A stretch of DNA of 64,000 nucleotides from Mycothermus thermophilus. Its lineage: Eukaryota; Ascomycota; Sordariomycetes; Sordariales; Chaetomiaceae. The stretch is taken from NCBI GenBank assembly GCA_011316235.1, contig QQBE01000004.1, positions 620,001 through 684,000 of the forward strand, in the 5' to 3' direction. Shown piece by piece: positions 21,730 to 32,853 of this stretch. The position numbers and the translations under genes were made by a program. Under the pieces are notes generated by a model. It had not been told where the DNA came from. It saw only the letters and a program-made list of their open reading frames with translations, and did not search any database. Every line of letters starts with the position of its first letter. Positions within the stretch are counted from its first letter, which is position 1.

Positions 21730-22508
21730 GGTTGCAATGGGCGGTGTGTTGGGAAGAGGAGGCTATCCTCTGCCTCGGACGCAGTTATTCGCAATGACAA
21801 GCACACAGAACAATCAACTTAAACCATTCTCTTCGCTGACCAAAATAAGAGAATCTGGGAAAATCAAGATCAAATCGTGGGAGTTTGGGTGCAGACACCC
21901 ATGTTCAAAAGATTGGACGCCGCACCATGGCCGAAGCGATGGTGCTGTGGGGGGGGTTTCACGAGGTGCCCAGTGTCAACAGGAGGACCGGAGGATCTGG
22001 GCCTTGTGACATCACCCTTCGAGGTTCACATGCACCTAACTAGGTTCGCGTTGTCGCTGCGTGTCTGATATCTGGTGTCCCACATCGCCCGATTCGCAGC
22101 TTCAAAAACATCCAGATGTTACTGAATGTCCAATCTAGGATACTGAAATTTAATGCAAAAAATTGGCCTAGGATATTGTCCCAATGATTTTGGTCGGCTG
22201 GAATCCACAACACAGGAGACTTGGAGTCTGGAGATGCTGTACGATGTAGACATCTCTGCGGCCATTGTCCTTGGAAGGATTCCCGGGCGTAAGGATTCGT
22301 AATGCATAACATCATTTGCGGTGGGTAATCACACCAGCAATTGTAATTTACGTATGTATGTACATACCGTATCATCGACTCGATACGCCAAGGCCAAGCC
22401 GACCGAAGCCAAGTCCAAGCCTTGTTCCTGCGGATTGTCTCCATCTGCCGATCGGTCGAGCGCAATCAGCAGAAGCAAACCACCAGGCACCGCACAATCA
22501 CATCCAAG
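21730..22508. other. Divergent promoter between the lipase gene and pet191
   Basis: This 779-bp gap separates two genes transcribed outward. It contains a 12-nt perfect palindrome GTATGTACATAC at 22,356-22,367, about 140 bp before the pet191 start. No coding sequence is seen. Confidence 0.65.
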
Positions 22509-22999
22509 ATGCCGAGTTCATGTAAAGAAATAAGTACGCCACATACCCCTCCTCTCTCAAAGCCATATTTCCCACTTACTGACATGCTCAACCCCTCCCC
22601 CCCCCCCCCTTTTCAGGAGCCGCCCTGGCACAATGCCTTCAGGAATCCGAGTGCGTCATGGTCCAGCGACACACGGCGGCCGAATGCCTGCGCGATCCCC
22701 TCGTCCAGACCCTCCCCACCAAGTGTCTGCAGCTCAAGAAGGGCTATGGCGAGTGCCGCCGCGGCATGATTGACATGCGCAAGCGCTTCCGCGGTAACCA
22801 GCCTGCCGCTTTTCGCCATCTCGAAAAGGCCGACAAGGGCGAGGGGTACCAGCTGTACGCGGGCCGTTCGGCGTTTGCGGGCGCACGCGGAGAGACGGAT
22901 GGGAACGAGCAGGGACCCAAGGATTGGAGGGAGGCGGAGAACGAGAGGTATAGGGCTGAGAGGGCGAAGGAGGTGAGCGCAAATGAGGCGAAGTCATGA
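22509..22999 (+). CDS. pet191: Cytochrome c oxidase assembly factor Pet191
   Basis: Twin-CX9C protein of the mitochondrial intermembrane space, needed for assembly of cytochrome c oxidase. A tiny first exon (22509-22533) codes for MPSSCKEI plus one base. An 83-nt intron follows, then exon 22617-22999, for 135 aa in total. The join restores CKEIRAALAQC. Cysteines are C5-x9-C15, C21, C32 and C45-x9-C55, the pattern of the Mia40-imported family. GECRRGMIDMRKRFRGNQP is a family hallmark. The C-terminal half is a charged extension (residues about 72-135) rich in Glu, Arg and Lys, longer than in yeast. The intron carries 13 consecutive C just before its acceptor. Confidence 0.94.
22597..22609 (+). 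repeat. Poly-C run in the pet191 intron
   Basis: Thirteen C residues directly precede TTTTCAG, making an all-C polypyrimidine tract at the acceptor. A second run of 11 C lies at 23,128-23,138, downstream of the gene. Confidence 0.9.
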
Positions 23000-24234
23000 C
23001 GGGTGGGAGCGGTGGATGGATGGAGGGGTGCGGTGGAGAGTAACGAATATCATGAAGCCTGCGATACCATCGGCATAGAGTTGGGAGACCTAGGCGGAGG
23101 CTCGGGGTTCTGGTCCATGCGATTTAGCCCCCCCCCCCTTTCGGCGCTGGGAGAAGCTTCAGCGTCATGGAGTGTCCGCTTCCCATGGGCTGAACGCGCC
23201 TCGAATGTGCCCCTCAGCTAACAACGTCCTGTATGATGTGTGTATGTACAATATTGAATAAACAAAACGATACACAGCACCTCACTCAAGACAAACACAC
23301 ATCCCCAGGATCAAGCTGGGTTGCAATATGCGGTCTCGTCTCCGTGTAGATAATTATTAACTGATCGAGGCAAGGTCTATCCCTCGTGCATGGGATAAGC
23401 AGCGGGACTGGCTGCCCTTTCTTCCATTTCCCGAGGTTCGATTCGGCTTCGAGAGGTAGTTCGCCTTGAGCCACGAGCCAATCCTGCAAACACGTGCCGT
23501 TTCGAGGCTGGCGCCGATCATGATTTTCCACTTCCATGAGGCAAGGTAGTAACAGCAATTGGACGGCGAGAGACCTATACTTGGGCATGGCGATGCACCT
23601 TGTTTTCTGTGGTGCCTGGCGCGTGGTTGTGGCACAACATCCTATTCGCCGGCGTTTCTAGCCCCCGAGTTTACACCCATGTGAAGTTACCTGAAACTCT
23701 TCCCCGGATCTGGCACAGCAGACCTCGGATCGCAAGTGTGCAAGCACGCCAAAACCCACTTTGTTCTTGACAGGATTGAGGACGGAAATATGAAACTAAC
23801 CTAAGACGTAGACAGGCAGAGCTCATAAGGCTGACCCTGCCCCAATCCAAGTTCCATCGCGAGGTGCTCCGCGGATGATCCGTCTCCACCGCCGCACCGG
23901 GCTAACCTTCGCGCCGGCATGGGGGCTGTCGTTTTCTAGCAAGGTTGTTTCGACTCGATCCAACGCTCTTTCTGTGGAGAATGACATAAGATCAGACATG
24001 GTCCTCGCCTCCCTGTTCTTCATTGCTCTTCTTTTGCTCGATTTGGCTCGTGCCTCGCCTCTTTCTCGTCATATCTTGCCCCATGTCTTCCCCGTAATGG
24101 TCAAAGCCAGTGTGCAACTTCACATCGAAGTTAAGTAACCATCAAAGAGCTGGGTTCAGAGCATCTCCCACTCCGTCCAACCTGCACAGCAATAGGCAAC
24201 TTTTTCTAGCAGCATTTTCACGCGATAATGCATT
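23000..24234. other. Intergenic gap between pet191 and ppn2
   Basis: The gap holds the 3' flank of pet191 and the 5' flank of the polyphosphatase gene. It contains the poly-C run at 23,128-23,138 and a short open frame with a signal-peptide-like start at 23,998-24,138 (listed separately). Nothing else is supported. Confidence 0.6.
23998..24138 (+). other. Upstream small ORF with signal-peptide-like start
   Basis: A 46-codon frame beginning MVLASLFFIALLLLDLARA and ending 96 bp before the ATG of ppn2, in the same frame. The hydrophobic stretch followed by ARAS looks like a cleavable signal. It may be a regulatory uORF, a small secreted peptide or chance; no conservation can be judged. Confidence 0.25.
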
Positions 24235-25995
24235 ATGGCATCTAGATCCGTCTTTCGATTCTTTACCAGCTCTCGCCGGGGACCAACTCTCATGTCCCTT
24301 GGCGCCATAACTTTCCTGGTGCTATGTGTCTTCGCCCTCCATCTCCCGCCGATGCAGCCACCAGCCATTGCATCCACCCAGCTGGGCCAGCATCCCGCCC
24401 CTCCCACTCGCGAACCACAACAACAACCGGTGGGGCTGGCCGGTATCAACCACTACATGGGCTCCGACTTCCTCCAAACCCTCCTCGATTTCACCCGCAG
24501 GGAAAAGGCACGCAAAGCCGCCGGCCTGCCCATGGAGAACGCCGCCGCCAAGCGGCCGTCCTTCCGCGACGACCCGCCGCGCATGGTCGAGGACCTGCCG
24601 CGCGAACACATCCCCCGCGCCGCGCCGCTGGTCCCGCCGTCCGACGACGACGACGACGACGGGAGGAGCACCAAACCGCGCGTGACGGGCCGGAGGCTGG
24701 TGGTGGTGGGCGACGTGCACGGCCATTTGCAGACGCTCAAGGCCTTGTTGAAGAAGATTAGGTTCGACAATCGCCAGGGTGATCACCTTGTTCTGGCTGG
24801 GGATATTGTCACTAAGGGCCCGGATAGCCGCGGGGTGGTGAAGCTGGCGATGGAGCTGGGCGCGAGCGCGGTGAGGGGGAATCAGGATGATAGAGTGCTG
24901 GCTGTGGCGAGGGAGATTCGGAGGCTTGCGGCGGCTAATGGGGAAGGTGATGATGTTGAGCCTGGGGATGATGAATATACCGGCGAGGAGGAAGAGGACG
25001 AGGAAGATGATGAGCGTTTTGATGTCGAAACCCGTCGCAGGATTCGCCTCCGCAAAGTCGCGCGCTCCCTGTCACGGTCTCAACTCAACTGGCTGAGGAA
25101 TCTTCCCCTGGTTCTGCGCATTGGCCCAATCCCGGACGCCAGGGCGGCGCCGTGGAACGCTTCCACCATCGCTGTCGTCCACGGGGGACTGGTCCCCGGT
25201 GTGCCACTTGAGAAGCAAGACCCATGGGCGGTGATGAACATGCGGAGTCTGGTTTATCCGCGTGAGCCCCTGACTTGGGAGCCGACAGTTTGGCCTTGGA
25301 TGAAAGACGGCAAAAATGATGAGAAAGAAGAAGCGGATGAGGAAACCAGCGAGGATGAGGTGGTTGTTGACACAGCCATTGCCATCCCCGTTGATGGACG
25401 GGAGGGTGAACCGTGGTCTCATGCTTGGTATGTCCATCGCCTTTAACCCCTCGTTTTCTGTCCTTCGACGTTCTAACCAAACCTCAGGAATCGCCACCAA
25501 AACAACCTCCCCGAAAACTACCCCCGCACGGTCGTCATTTACGGCCACGACGCCCGTGCCGGCCTGCAGGTCGATCCCGTAGTCGACATTTCACCCTACC
25601 GTCCTCGCCACAAGAAGGGGCACAACAAGCACGGCAGCAAGGATAAGAAACACAAGAAGCAGAAGAAGAAGTCCCCCAAGTCGCACAGCCCTCTCCGCGC
25701 CAACGACAACGACAGAGAAGAGCACCTCGCAGATGACTCAACCACCCTGAGCGCAAACAAACACAACAACAACAACCCTCCCACAAAACAAACCGGCCTC
25801 CGCTACGCCTTCGGTCTCGACTCGGGCTGCGGCCACAACCAAAAGCTCACCGCCCTCATCCTGGAAGCTACCCCTGAAGGCGATGTTTCCCACCGCATCG
25901 AGCAGGTGGACTGTGTCAAGGATGGGAAAAACAAGGGCAGGGGGAGGAGCGGGAGTAGAGGCGGCGGGTCGCTGGGGGGTGGGGATCTTAAGTAG
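24235..25995 (+). CDS. ppn2: Ppn2-like vacuolar endopolyphosphatase (metallophosphatase)
   Basis: Calcineurin-like metallophosphoesterase related to yeast Ppn2 (YNL217W), a zinc-dependent vacuolar endopolyphosphatase. Exons 24235-25427 and 25488-25995 restore SHAW/NRHQ and give 566 aa. A signal anchor lies at about 20-37 (SLGAITFLVLCVFALHLP). Metal-site motifs are in order: GDVHGH 159-164, GDIVTKGPDS 189-198, GNQDD 215-219, VHGG 315-318 and GHDAR 417-421. GNQDD takes the place of the common GNHD, and I recall this as normal for the branch. Acidic inserts at about 136-142 and 250-260, and a Lys/His-rich insert (HKKGHNKHGSKDKKHKKQ) after GHDAR, enlarge it beyond yeast size. The lysine-rich stretch could bind polyphosphate (inference). 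Confidence 0.88.
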
Positions 25996-26823
25996 TGATC
26001 CTCGTCCTCCTCCTTCCTTCTTCTTGTCTTCTGTTTGTTTTGTTTTGCGTCTTGATGGTTTGGATTCTTTGCTGTAACCGATATGGCACTGGTCTTGGTC
26101 AGGATACCTTGAGCTGCAGCGGAGTTTGGGCGTCTTGGGTAGGTCGCTTGGCATTCTGGAATGGGGTTGGGTTTGGCTAGTAATAATTATAATGGGATGC
26201 AGGTTTTGTTGCTTGAACGGATAATAACTAAAAGAGCTCAAGCTCCCTCATGTATAGGTACTGGAGTGTATTTATAATTCCGCAATGGAAATGGAGAACA
26301 CAAGCCCACTAAGGGGGAATACACATCAGCGAACTTTCTCAAACAATCCATGAGTACTGTCACTTCAACAACTACCCAAGTCAGGTAGGCAACAGGACGC
26401 ATGTTCAATCTCAAGTTGTCCAAAAATCAAACCAGCCGTCAATATCGCCGATGTTCACAGAGTTATCCTAGCGAAGTGAAGGAGGTAGGCCAAACCCGAC
26501 TTCTCACTGGAGTAATTACTCCGCAGTCATTCATCATCACAACAGATTCAACAATGGAACTTCCCAAATTCCCGCCTTTTTTCAATTTTAGCTTGTTTTT
26601 TGGGGGGCTCTTAAGTTACGCCCTGTATCATCCTCTGTGCTGTCTTGCTGCTTGGTAAAGCAACACTTCCATGTCCCTCGCACGGCAATCTTTCCCTGCT
26701 CAAATAGCAGCGTGTATTTGCCCAACCATGCTCCCATGGATCTCTCCCACTATTTTGAAGCCTTTTCACTATCATTACCCGCCCCAGAATCTCTACTACC
26801 ACCCCCTGTTCGAGATTACCCCT
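25996..26823. other. Intergenic gap between convergent genes
   Basis: This is the 3' flank of ppn2 (+) and tal1 (-). It is AT-richer and has no supported gene. Confidence 0.7.
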
Positions 26824-28079
26824 TTACTGAAGCTTCGCCCGGATGATGTCCTTGAGGGTGACAGCGTCAGCGGCGAACTTGCTGATGCCCTCACGCAGCT
26901 TCTCGACGGCCATCTGGTCCTCGTTGAAGTCAAAGCGGAAGGTCGACTCGTCGTTGATGTACGACTTCTTCTCAATGTCAAGAGCAGAAGCGGCCGCAGC
27001 ATCGAGCTTCTTGGTAACAGGCTCTGTCGAGTTGTGGAGCTCCTCGAGGAGGGCGGGCTGGTAACGCACAGTTAGCACACGTTCTAGGAAACAGCATGGT
27101 TGCAGGAGAACGTACAGAAATGGTCAGATAGTCGCAGCCGGCCAGCTCAGTAATCTCGCCCGTGTTGCGGAACGAGGCACCCATGACGATGGTCTTGTAG
27201 CCGAACTTCTTGTAGTAGTTGAAGATGTTCTTGACGCTGGCAACGCCAGGGTCCTCCTCCTTGGAGTAGGTCTTGCCGGTGTGCGCCTTGTACCAATCAA
27301 GGATGCGGCCGACGAAGGGCGAAATGAGGTAGGCACCGGCCTCAGCGGCGGCGATGGCCTGGACGATGGAGAACATGAGGGTCAAGTTGCAGTTGACATT
27401 GTGGTCGCGCTGAAGAATCTCGGCAGCCTTGATGCCCTCCCAGGTCGAGGCGATCTTGATGAGGACGCGATCCCGAGAGATACCCTCCTTCTCGTAGAGC
27501 TGATGGGTTGGTTAGCAGAAGGTTCGTGGTGTTGAAAAGCGCCGATCATCTCTTGACTAACCTCAATAATGCGCAGAGCCTTGTCAACGGAGGCTTGTGT
27601 GCTGAAGGAGAAAACGGCATCGACCTCGGTGGAGACCTTGCCGGGAATGATCTCAAGAATCTTCTTGCCGAACTGGACGAGGAGGTGGTCCAGGGCCGAG
27701 TCAACCTGCTGGTCGAGGGAGCCGCCCTCAGACTTGGCCTTGGCAACGGCAGCGTCGAGCAGCGGAGCGTACTCGGCCTTCTTGGTGGCGGCGAGGATCA
27801 GGGACGGGTTGGTGGTGGCATCCTGAGGCTTGTACTTGCCAATGGAGGCGAAGTCACCAGAGTCGCTGACGACGACCTACACAAATTTCAATCCAGTCAG
27901 CAAACAAGTCTGGGGCCACGGGGTGTCCAATGGCGTGTGTGAGGGTCACCCTGAGTTGGTCATCTCGCCGGCGGCGGTGTCGACGGTGGTGATCAACGAG
28001 GGGTTTGGCGGGGTAAATGCACAGCCGGGGATGGACGTACGGTGCCAGTGGCCTTGAGCTGCTCGAGAGAGCTGGACAT
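26824..28079 (-). CDS. tal1: Transaldolase
   Basis: Non-oxidative pentose phosphate pathway enzyme. It moves a dihydroxyacetone unit from sedoheptulose 7-phosphate to glyceraldehyde 3-phosphate in the cytosol. Four exons, 28079-28041, 27876-27562, 27499-27116 and 27057-26824, give 323 aa, the usual length. All introns are phase 0, with lengths of 164, 62 and 58 nt. The Schiff-base lysine is Lys133 in VLIKIASTWEG. Other signatures are ATTNPSLI, CNLTLMFS, and ISPFVGRILDW followed by the C-terminal ALDIEKKSYINDESTFRF. The first exon codes for only 13 residues (MSSSLEQLKATGT). It converges with ppn2. Confidence 0.97.
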
Positions 28080-30143
28080 GTTGGATGAGTGCGTAGGTGT
28101 GTGTCTGGATATGAAATCAATGGTGTAGCAGAATTGAAGAAAACAAGGCTTGTGTGGTATCAAACAAACCAAAGCTTGCAGAAGGGCAAAGTTTACAAGT
28201 TGAAGTGCTCGAGGAAAGAAAGAAAAAAAGGTTGGATGCCCGAGAAGGTGTCGCGGATAATATGGCTGTCGAAGTTTCGCCTGAATGACGTGGGGCAACT
28301 CGCAGATTCCCTGTCATTCCTCCTTCCACCCCCAACATTTGTTGCAAGTGCCCCTCGCCCCGCACCCATTGATCCCGCCTTCCACCTCGCGCCTCCCGTG
28401 GACTGGCACCTTCTATGCTCATCATCACTCAGCGAGGGCCGGCATTCCTTGCCATGGCGCACGAAGCCGAAAAGGCACCAGGGGATCATCCCAACCAGGA
28501 AAGCTTGCAATTGGCACAGATCTTGCCATCTCATCCTGAGCCCATTCTATGTTCTTCCTTTGCCTCTACAAAAAGTCAGCAATCCCGTGGCAACCCAACT
28601 GACTAATCGGGCGGTCTGGATGACAATCCCTGGGATTGGGTATGAGTATGCAATGGGAACGGCCGAGCCCGAGTCCCGTCGAGTCGAGGTCTCGTGGTTG
28701 TCACCTGCATTGGAACTCGAGGGATTTCGACACACAACAAACAGGCCCGGACATTGAAACCGCCGTGGTTCCCGGGAAGAGTCTCATGACTACAAGCTGG
28801 AACATCAAGCTTGTACGACACAACCTAGCATGGACGAAGCCAAAACAAGCGTCTCCGACACCACGTCGATCCCGAGTCTCAAACCACATCTCATGGGCCT
28901 GACCAAAGGCTTCAAGGATATTGGGCCAGAACCTCCATGAGCAGTTTTCTCTCACAAGAGCCTTCTAACGCCATTTCCATGTTCCCGTTCACAACCGTGT
29001 CACACACGGCACTTGCGTGTAACCCAACCCAAGCTTATTAACCAGACCTTGATCAACCTGAGCACCCTCTACATCCCTCGCTCCCTCCCTCCCATACATT
29101 CCATCTTGTTCCTGCGTACCAGCCGGGTGTGCAGGGAGTTGGCTCACTCAGCGCAGCGCTGGCAGCCCATGTGCCTGGCCCCCCACGGGATGATTGGATG
29201 TTTCCCTCTCCCCCCGTCTTCTTCCATTGTGGATGATGGCAGACCTGTCCCTGGTGATGAGCAAGGCGACGTCGGAGGGGTGCCCACATCTGAGAATAGC
29301 CGGGAAAGAAAGTGGAGAGAGGCTTGAGGATCCAAAGCACCTAGCGGTAGACGGGAGGGTGGGGTTTACTCGTTGCCCCACCATGCCACCTTGAAGGCCC
29401 CGCTGGGGTTGGGACTTCACACAGAGTGAGCAGCTCCGCAGGCCAGGCCGCGGACTGCAGCGGAGAAACCTCGCTGTTTGCGCTGCATTACGTACCGATT
29501 AGCTGACCATTGAAGAAGGTCGGAGAAATGTTCTTCCCTGTCCTTTGACAAGCAGCAAAGTCCGGTCCATAATCAGCTGAGACCTAGTTCACAGTAAGGA
29601 CCTCCTCAGCCTCAGCGACACTCCCATCACCACCTTCAAATAGGTAATGGCGCATATCTGGCCTGGAGGTACTCCGTGCGTTGTCTCTGTAGCTACATAA
29701 TCGAAGACAGAGGCCCGGTGCTTACACATCGTCTACAATGGCATGCAAAACCGTGCTGTTCGCGTGAACGAGAGCTGACCAAGCACGTTATGTGAACCTC
29801 AACCTCCAACTCCCGTCTGCAGCATCATGTACCTAACCTAGGTACCTTCGTCAAGGACATTCACCAGTCTCAGAACATAGTGGGATAGATAGTTTGGGGG
29901 AAGAGGAACTCGTCAATTGACCCTATTTTCATCCATTTTGTCTTCCCGTCCAGCCCGTTTTTGTTTTGAGTAATTCAGTTGTTGGTAGATCTCCCCCAGC
30001 CATGACCGATTTGGCACCCCCTTTTTTTCGTCATGACAAGATGGCAGCAAAGCTCATGAACCTGGCCTTCCATAGAGCAACCAGGAGAAACAAAACCCCA
30101 TCCAACCTCCCCAAATCTAGGTAGGCTGGCGCTCAAAGCAACT
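28080..30143. other. Intergenic gap between tal1 and the SND1 gene
   Basis: This 2.1-kb stretch has the tal1 promoter and the 3' flank of the Tudor-SN gene, both on the minus strand. The open frames in it overlap each other on both strands and have chance composition. One CCTAGG lies at 29,837-29,842. I see no RNA gene. Confidence 0.65.
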
Positions 30144-32853
30144 TTAATCCTCAGTGATATCGCCATACTCCCAAATGCCCCTCCTGTTATCCTTGGCCTC
30201 CTGCTCCGCCTCCCTCAGGCTCTTCAGCACCGGCTCAAACACCTTGCTGCGCTCCCACGCCTTGAGCTTGCGGGCCACCAGCGCGTGGCCCTCGAGCACA
30301 ATCTTCCTATTGATCGACTCGGTCGCCTTGGCCGCCCCTTCCGACGCCGGGTCGTAGATGGTGACGTAGCTGACGCCCTCCTTGGCGTCGACGTAGTCGA
30401 AGCAGCCGACCAGCTTGCGGCCCTCGGTCAGGTCGTACAAAAAGTTGACCGCGTCGCGGAGGTAGTCCTGCGAGTTGGGCAGCTGCACAAACGACAGCTG
30501 CGTGTCGATGGCCTGCGGCTTGAGCTTCTGCACCGAGAACTGCGGCTGCGTGAGAGGGCGCAGCTTGGACCACGGCTGGCGCTCCGAGTTTCCGTAGTCG
30601 ATGTAGACCACCTCGGCCACCTTGGCGGCGCGGTCGTTGGAGCGCACCCGCGCCCGGTACCACTCGCCGTCCTCGCTGAACTGCGCCGCCACGTAGTCGC
30701 CCGCCTTTGGCGCGTCCTTGAGCGGCGTGTTGTTGGTCGGGTTGAGGTGGAACTGCCGGAACTGCTCCATCATGGCCTCGAGCGCGTCCGTGCCGGGGCC
30801 AATCTCCTGCACCTTGATGCGTCCGTTGGAGTCGATGTTGGTGACGACGATGTCGCGGTAGTCTTCGGGCTTCTTGTCGATCGTGGTCGACGCGTCCACG
30901 GCCGCAGCGGTTTCCTCGGCGGCACCACCCTCCTCCTCAGCCTCCTGCGACGGGTCCCAGTCGTGCCACATGCCCTTGCGAGCCTCCTTGGCACGCCTTT
31001 CCGCCGCTAGAAGTTCGGTGGCGTTACCGGACTTTTCGGCCGAGTACCTGTGGACAGACGCGAGGCCTTCCTCGACGAGCACCTTGGCGAAGCTCTCGCG
31101 GCCGACATACAGGTCGCCGATGAAGCCGCCGACCTTGTCGATGTCGTGCACGTCGATCTCGCAGTCGCGTTGGTTGCAACGGCGGTTGGCCAAGTCGAGC
31201 GCCTCCTGCCCGAACGGCTCGCCCTTCTCCTGAGGGGTGCGGCCCGCCTTCGGCGCCCGGATACCCGCAAGCACTAGCGTGATCTTGATGCTCTCCCGCG
31301 GGATCAGGATGGTGAAGCGCGAACCGGACTTGCAGAAGTCGACAATGCCAGGCACCTTGCGCTGCCGCGAGAGCGAGCCCAGCTGCAGCTTCGCCTTCTG
31401 CAAGCTCTCGGACATGTCGACATACTGCTTGATCTTGGGAGGCTTGCCAGACCACATGCCCTTCTTCTCCTCCTTGGCCGTCTCTTGGGCCGCGAGCAGC
31501 TCGTCGTAGTTGGGCGCCCGATCAGTGTCGTCCTTGCGGTGGCGGATCACGGAGGCATAACCCTCCTGCACGAGCAGCAGGCCGATGTTCTTGCCGTTGT
31601 GCGTAACAGTGGCGACATCGCGAGCCTCAAACTCCTCGCTGGCCGGCTTGGTGCCGTCGACCGAGATGCGCACATGCTTCCCGATGAGCTTCTTGCGCAC
31701 GAACTCTTTGGCCTCATCGCGGAACGGCGCCTCGCTGGGTTCTGCCGCGCGCGGCCCGCGCACGCTGCTGAAGCTGATGCGCTTCTCGACGCCAGCCTTG
31801 TTGCGAACCAAGATCGTGTCAGCGCCGATGATCTTGACGACGGTGGCGTCCGACTCTTTGCTGTCCGTGGTCTTGGCGACGAAGGCCTTGTGCAGGCGGC
31901 GGCGGGCTGCCTGGGCTTCCTTCTCGGCGGCACGCAGGGGCGCCATGTCAGGACCAAGGAGGGTGGAATGGAAGTCGTTGCAGCGGGCGAGACCCTCCTT
32001 GAGCAGGAACTCGGCGATGTTGCCACGGGGATGAAGAATAGCACCAACGAGCTGGCCCTGGGGGCTGGCACCGACGATCTTGACCTTGACCTGCCTTTGC
32101 AGGAGTCGCGTCTCAACGAAGGCGCGGGCCTCGTTTCCATACTCCTCAGCGGGTTGGATCTGGCCGTTGGGGCCGGTGCGCTCGGTGGCCGGGGCGCGGA
32201 TGCCAGCCACGAGCGTCACAACCTGCCAATGCTTCTTCTCGGTAAGGAGCAGGCGAACAAGAAGACGGTCGCCGGCAAAAACGCGCTCGATGATACCATC
32301 CACCGTCTTGCCCTTCCACTGGGTCATGAACTCGGGCCCGCCGAGATCGTGCTGGACCTCAATGACACCGCCGGGGCCGGCATGGACGCCCTTGCCCTCG
32401 TCCTTGGCCTGGGCCTCGAGGCTCCGCAACGTGTTAATCTTCTCGAGGATCTCCTCGGACTCCTCCTTCCGGCCGGCGTCTTCCCGGACCTTGACCCAAC
32501 CGGCCTTCACAGCAGCGTCGGGGAGCTGAGTGCCATCTTGCAGATAAGCGGTGCCGTACTCGCGGCCAGAGTTGGGGATGGTGTCTAGACGGGGTGAGTA
32601 TGCATCAAGAGTTCCTGGCAAGCTCTGGATCCTGCTTACACGAAACGCTAAACTTGACCTGCTTGCCGACGACCAAGTTGCGGAGGAACTCGCGAGACTG
32701 GAAGGCGTAAGGCTCATCACCGTCCTTGCTCAGGCGAGGAGCGGAGACATAAGCAAGCGACAGAGTCCTCTCGGCGGCAGGGTTGTTGGGGCTCGTCAGG
32801 ACGAGGGTGTCGCCGCTGAGCACCGACTTGACGTTGGCAAGATAGGCAGCCAT
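30144..32853 (-). CDS. SND1: Tudor-SN / SND1 (staphylococcal nuclease-like repeats plus Tudor)
   Basis: RNA-binding nuclease-fold protein of the p100/Tudor-SN family, linked to RNA decay, RNA-silencing complexes and stress granules. Exons 32853-32640 and 32584-30144 restore FSVSY/TIPNS and give 884 aa, normal for the family. Four staphylococcal-nuclease-like repeats fill about residues 1-640, recognisable by LVLAGIRAP, TLVAGIRAP and repeated EARKGMW/EEKKGMW endings. The Tudor domain is at about 698-745, with GEWYRARV and VYIDYGN. A partial SN repeat ends the chain at DNRRGIWEYGD. The 55-nt intron has good GTAAGC and TAG ends. The region between SN4 and Tudor carries an acidic/Ala insert (EEEGGAAEETAAAVDAS). 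Confidence 0.96.

Noticed and set aside
23425..23450. GGTTCGATTC resembling a tRNA B box
   Set aside because: Flanking bases do not form a T-arm and no acceptor stem or A box is in range.
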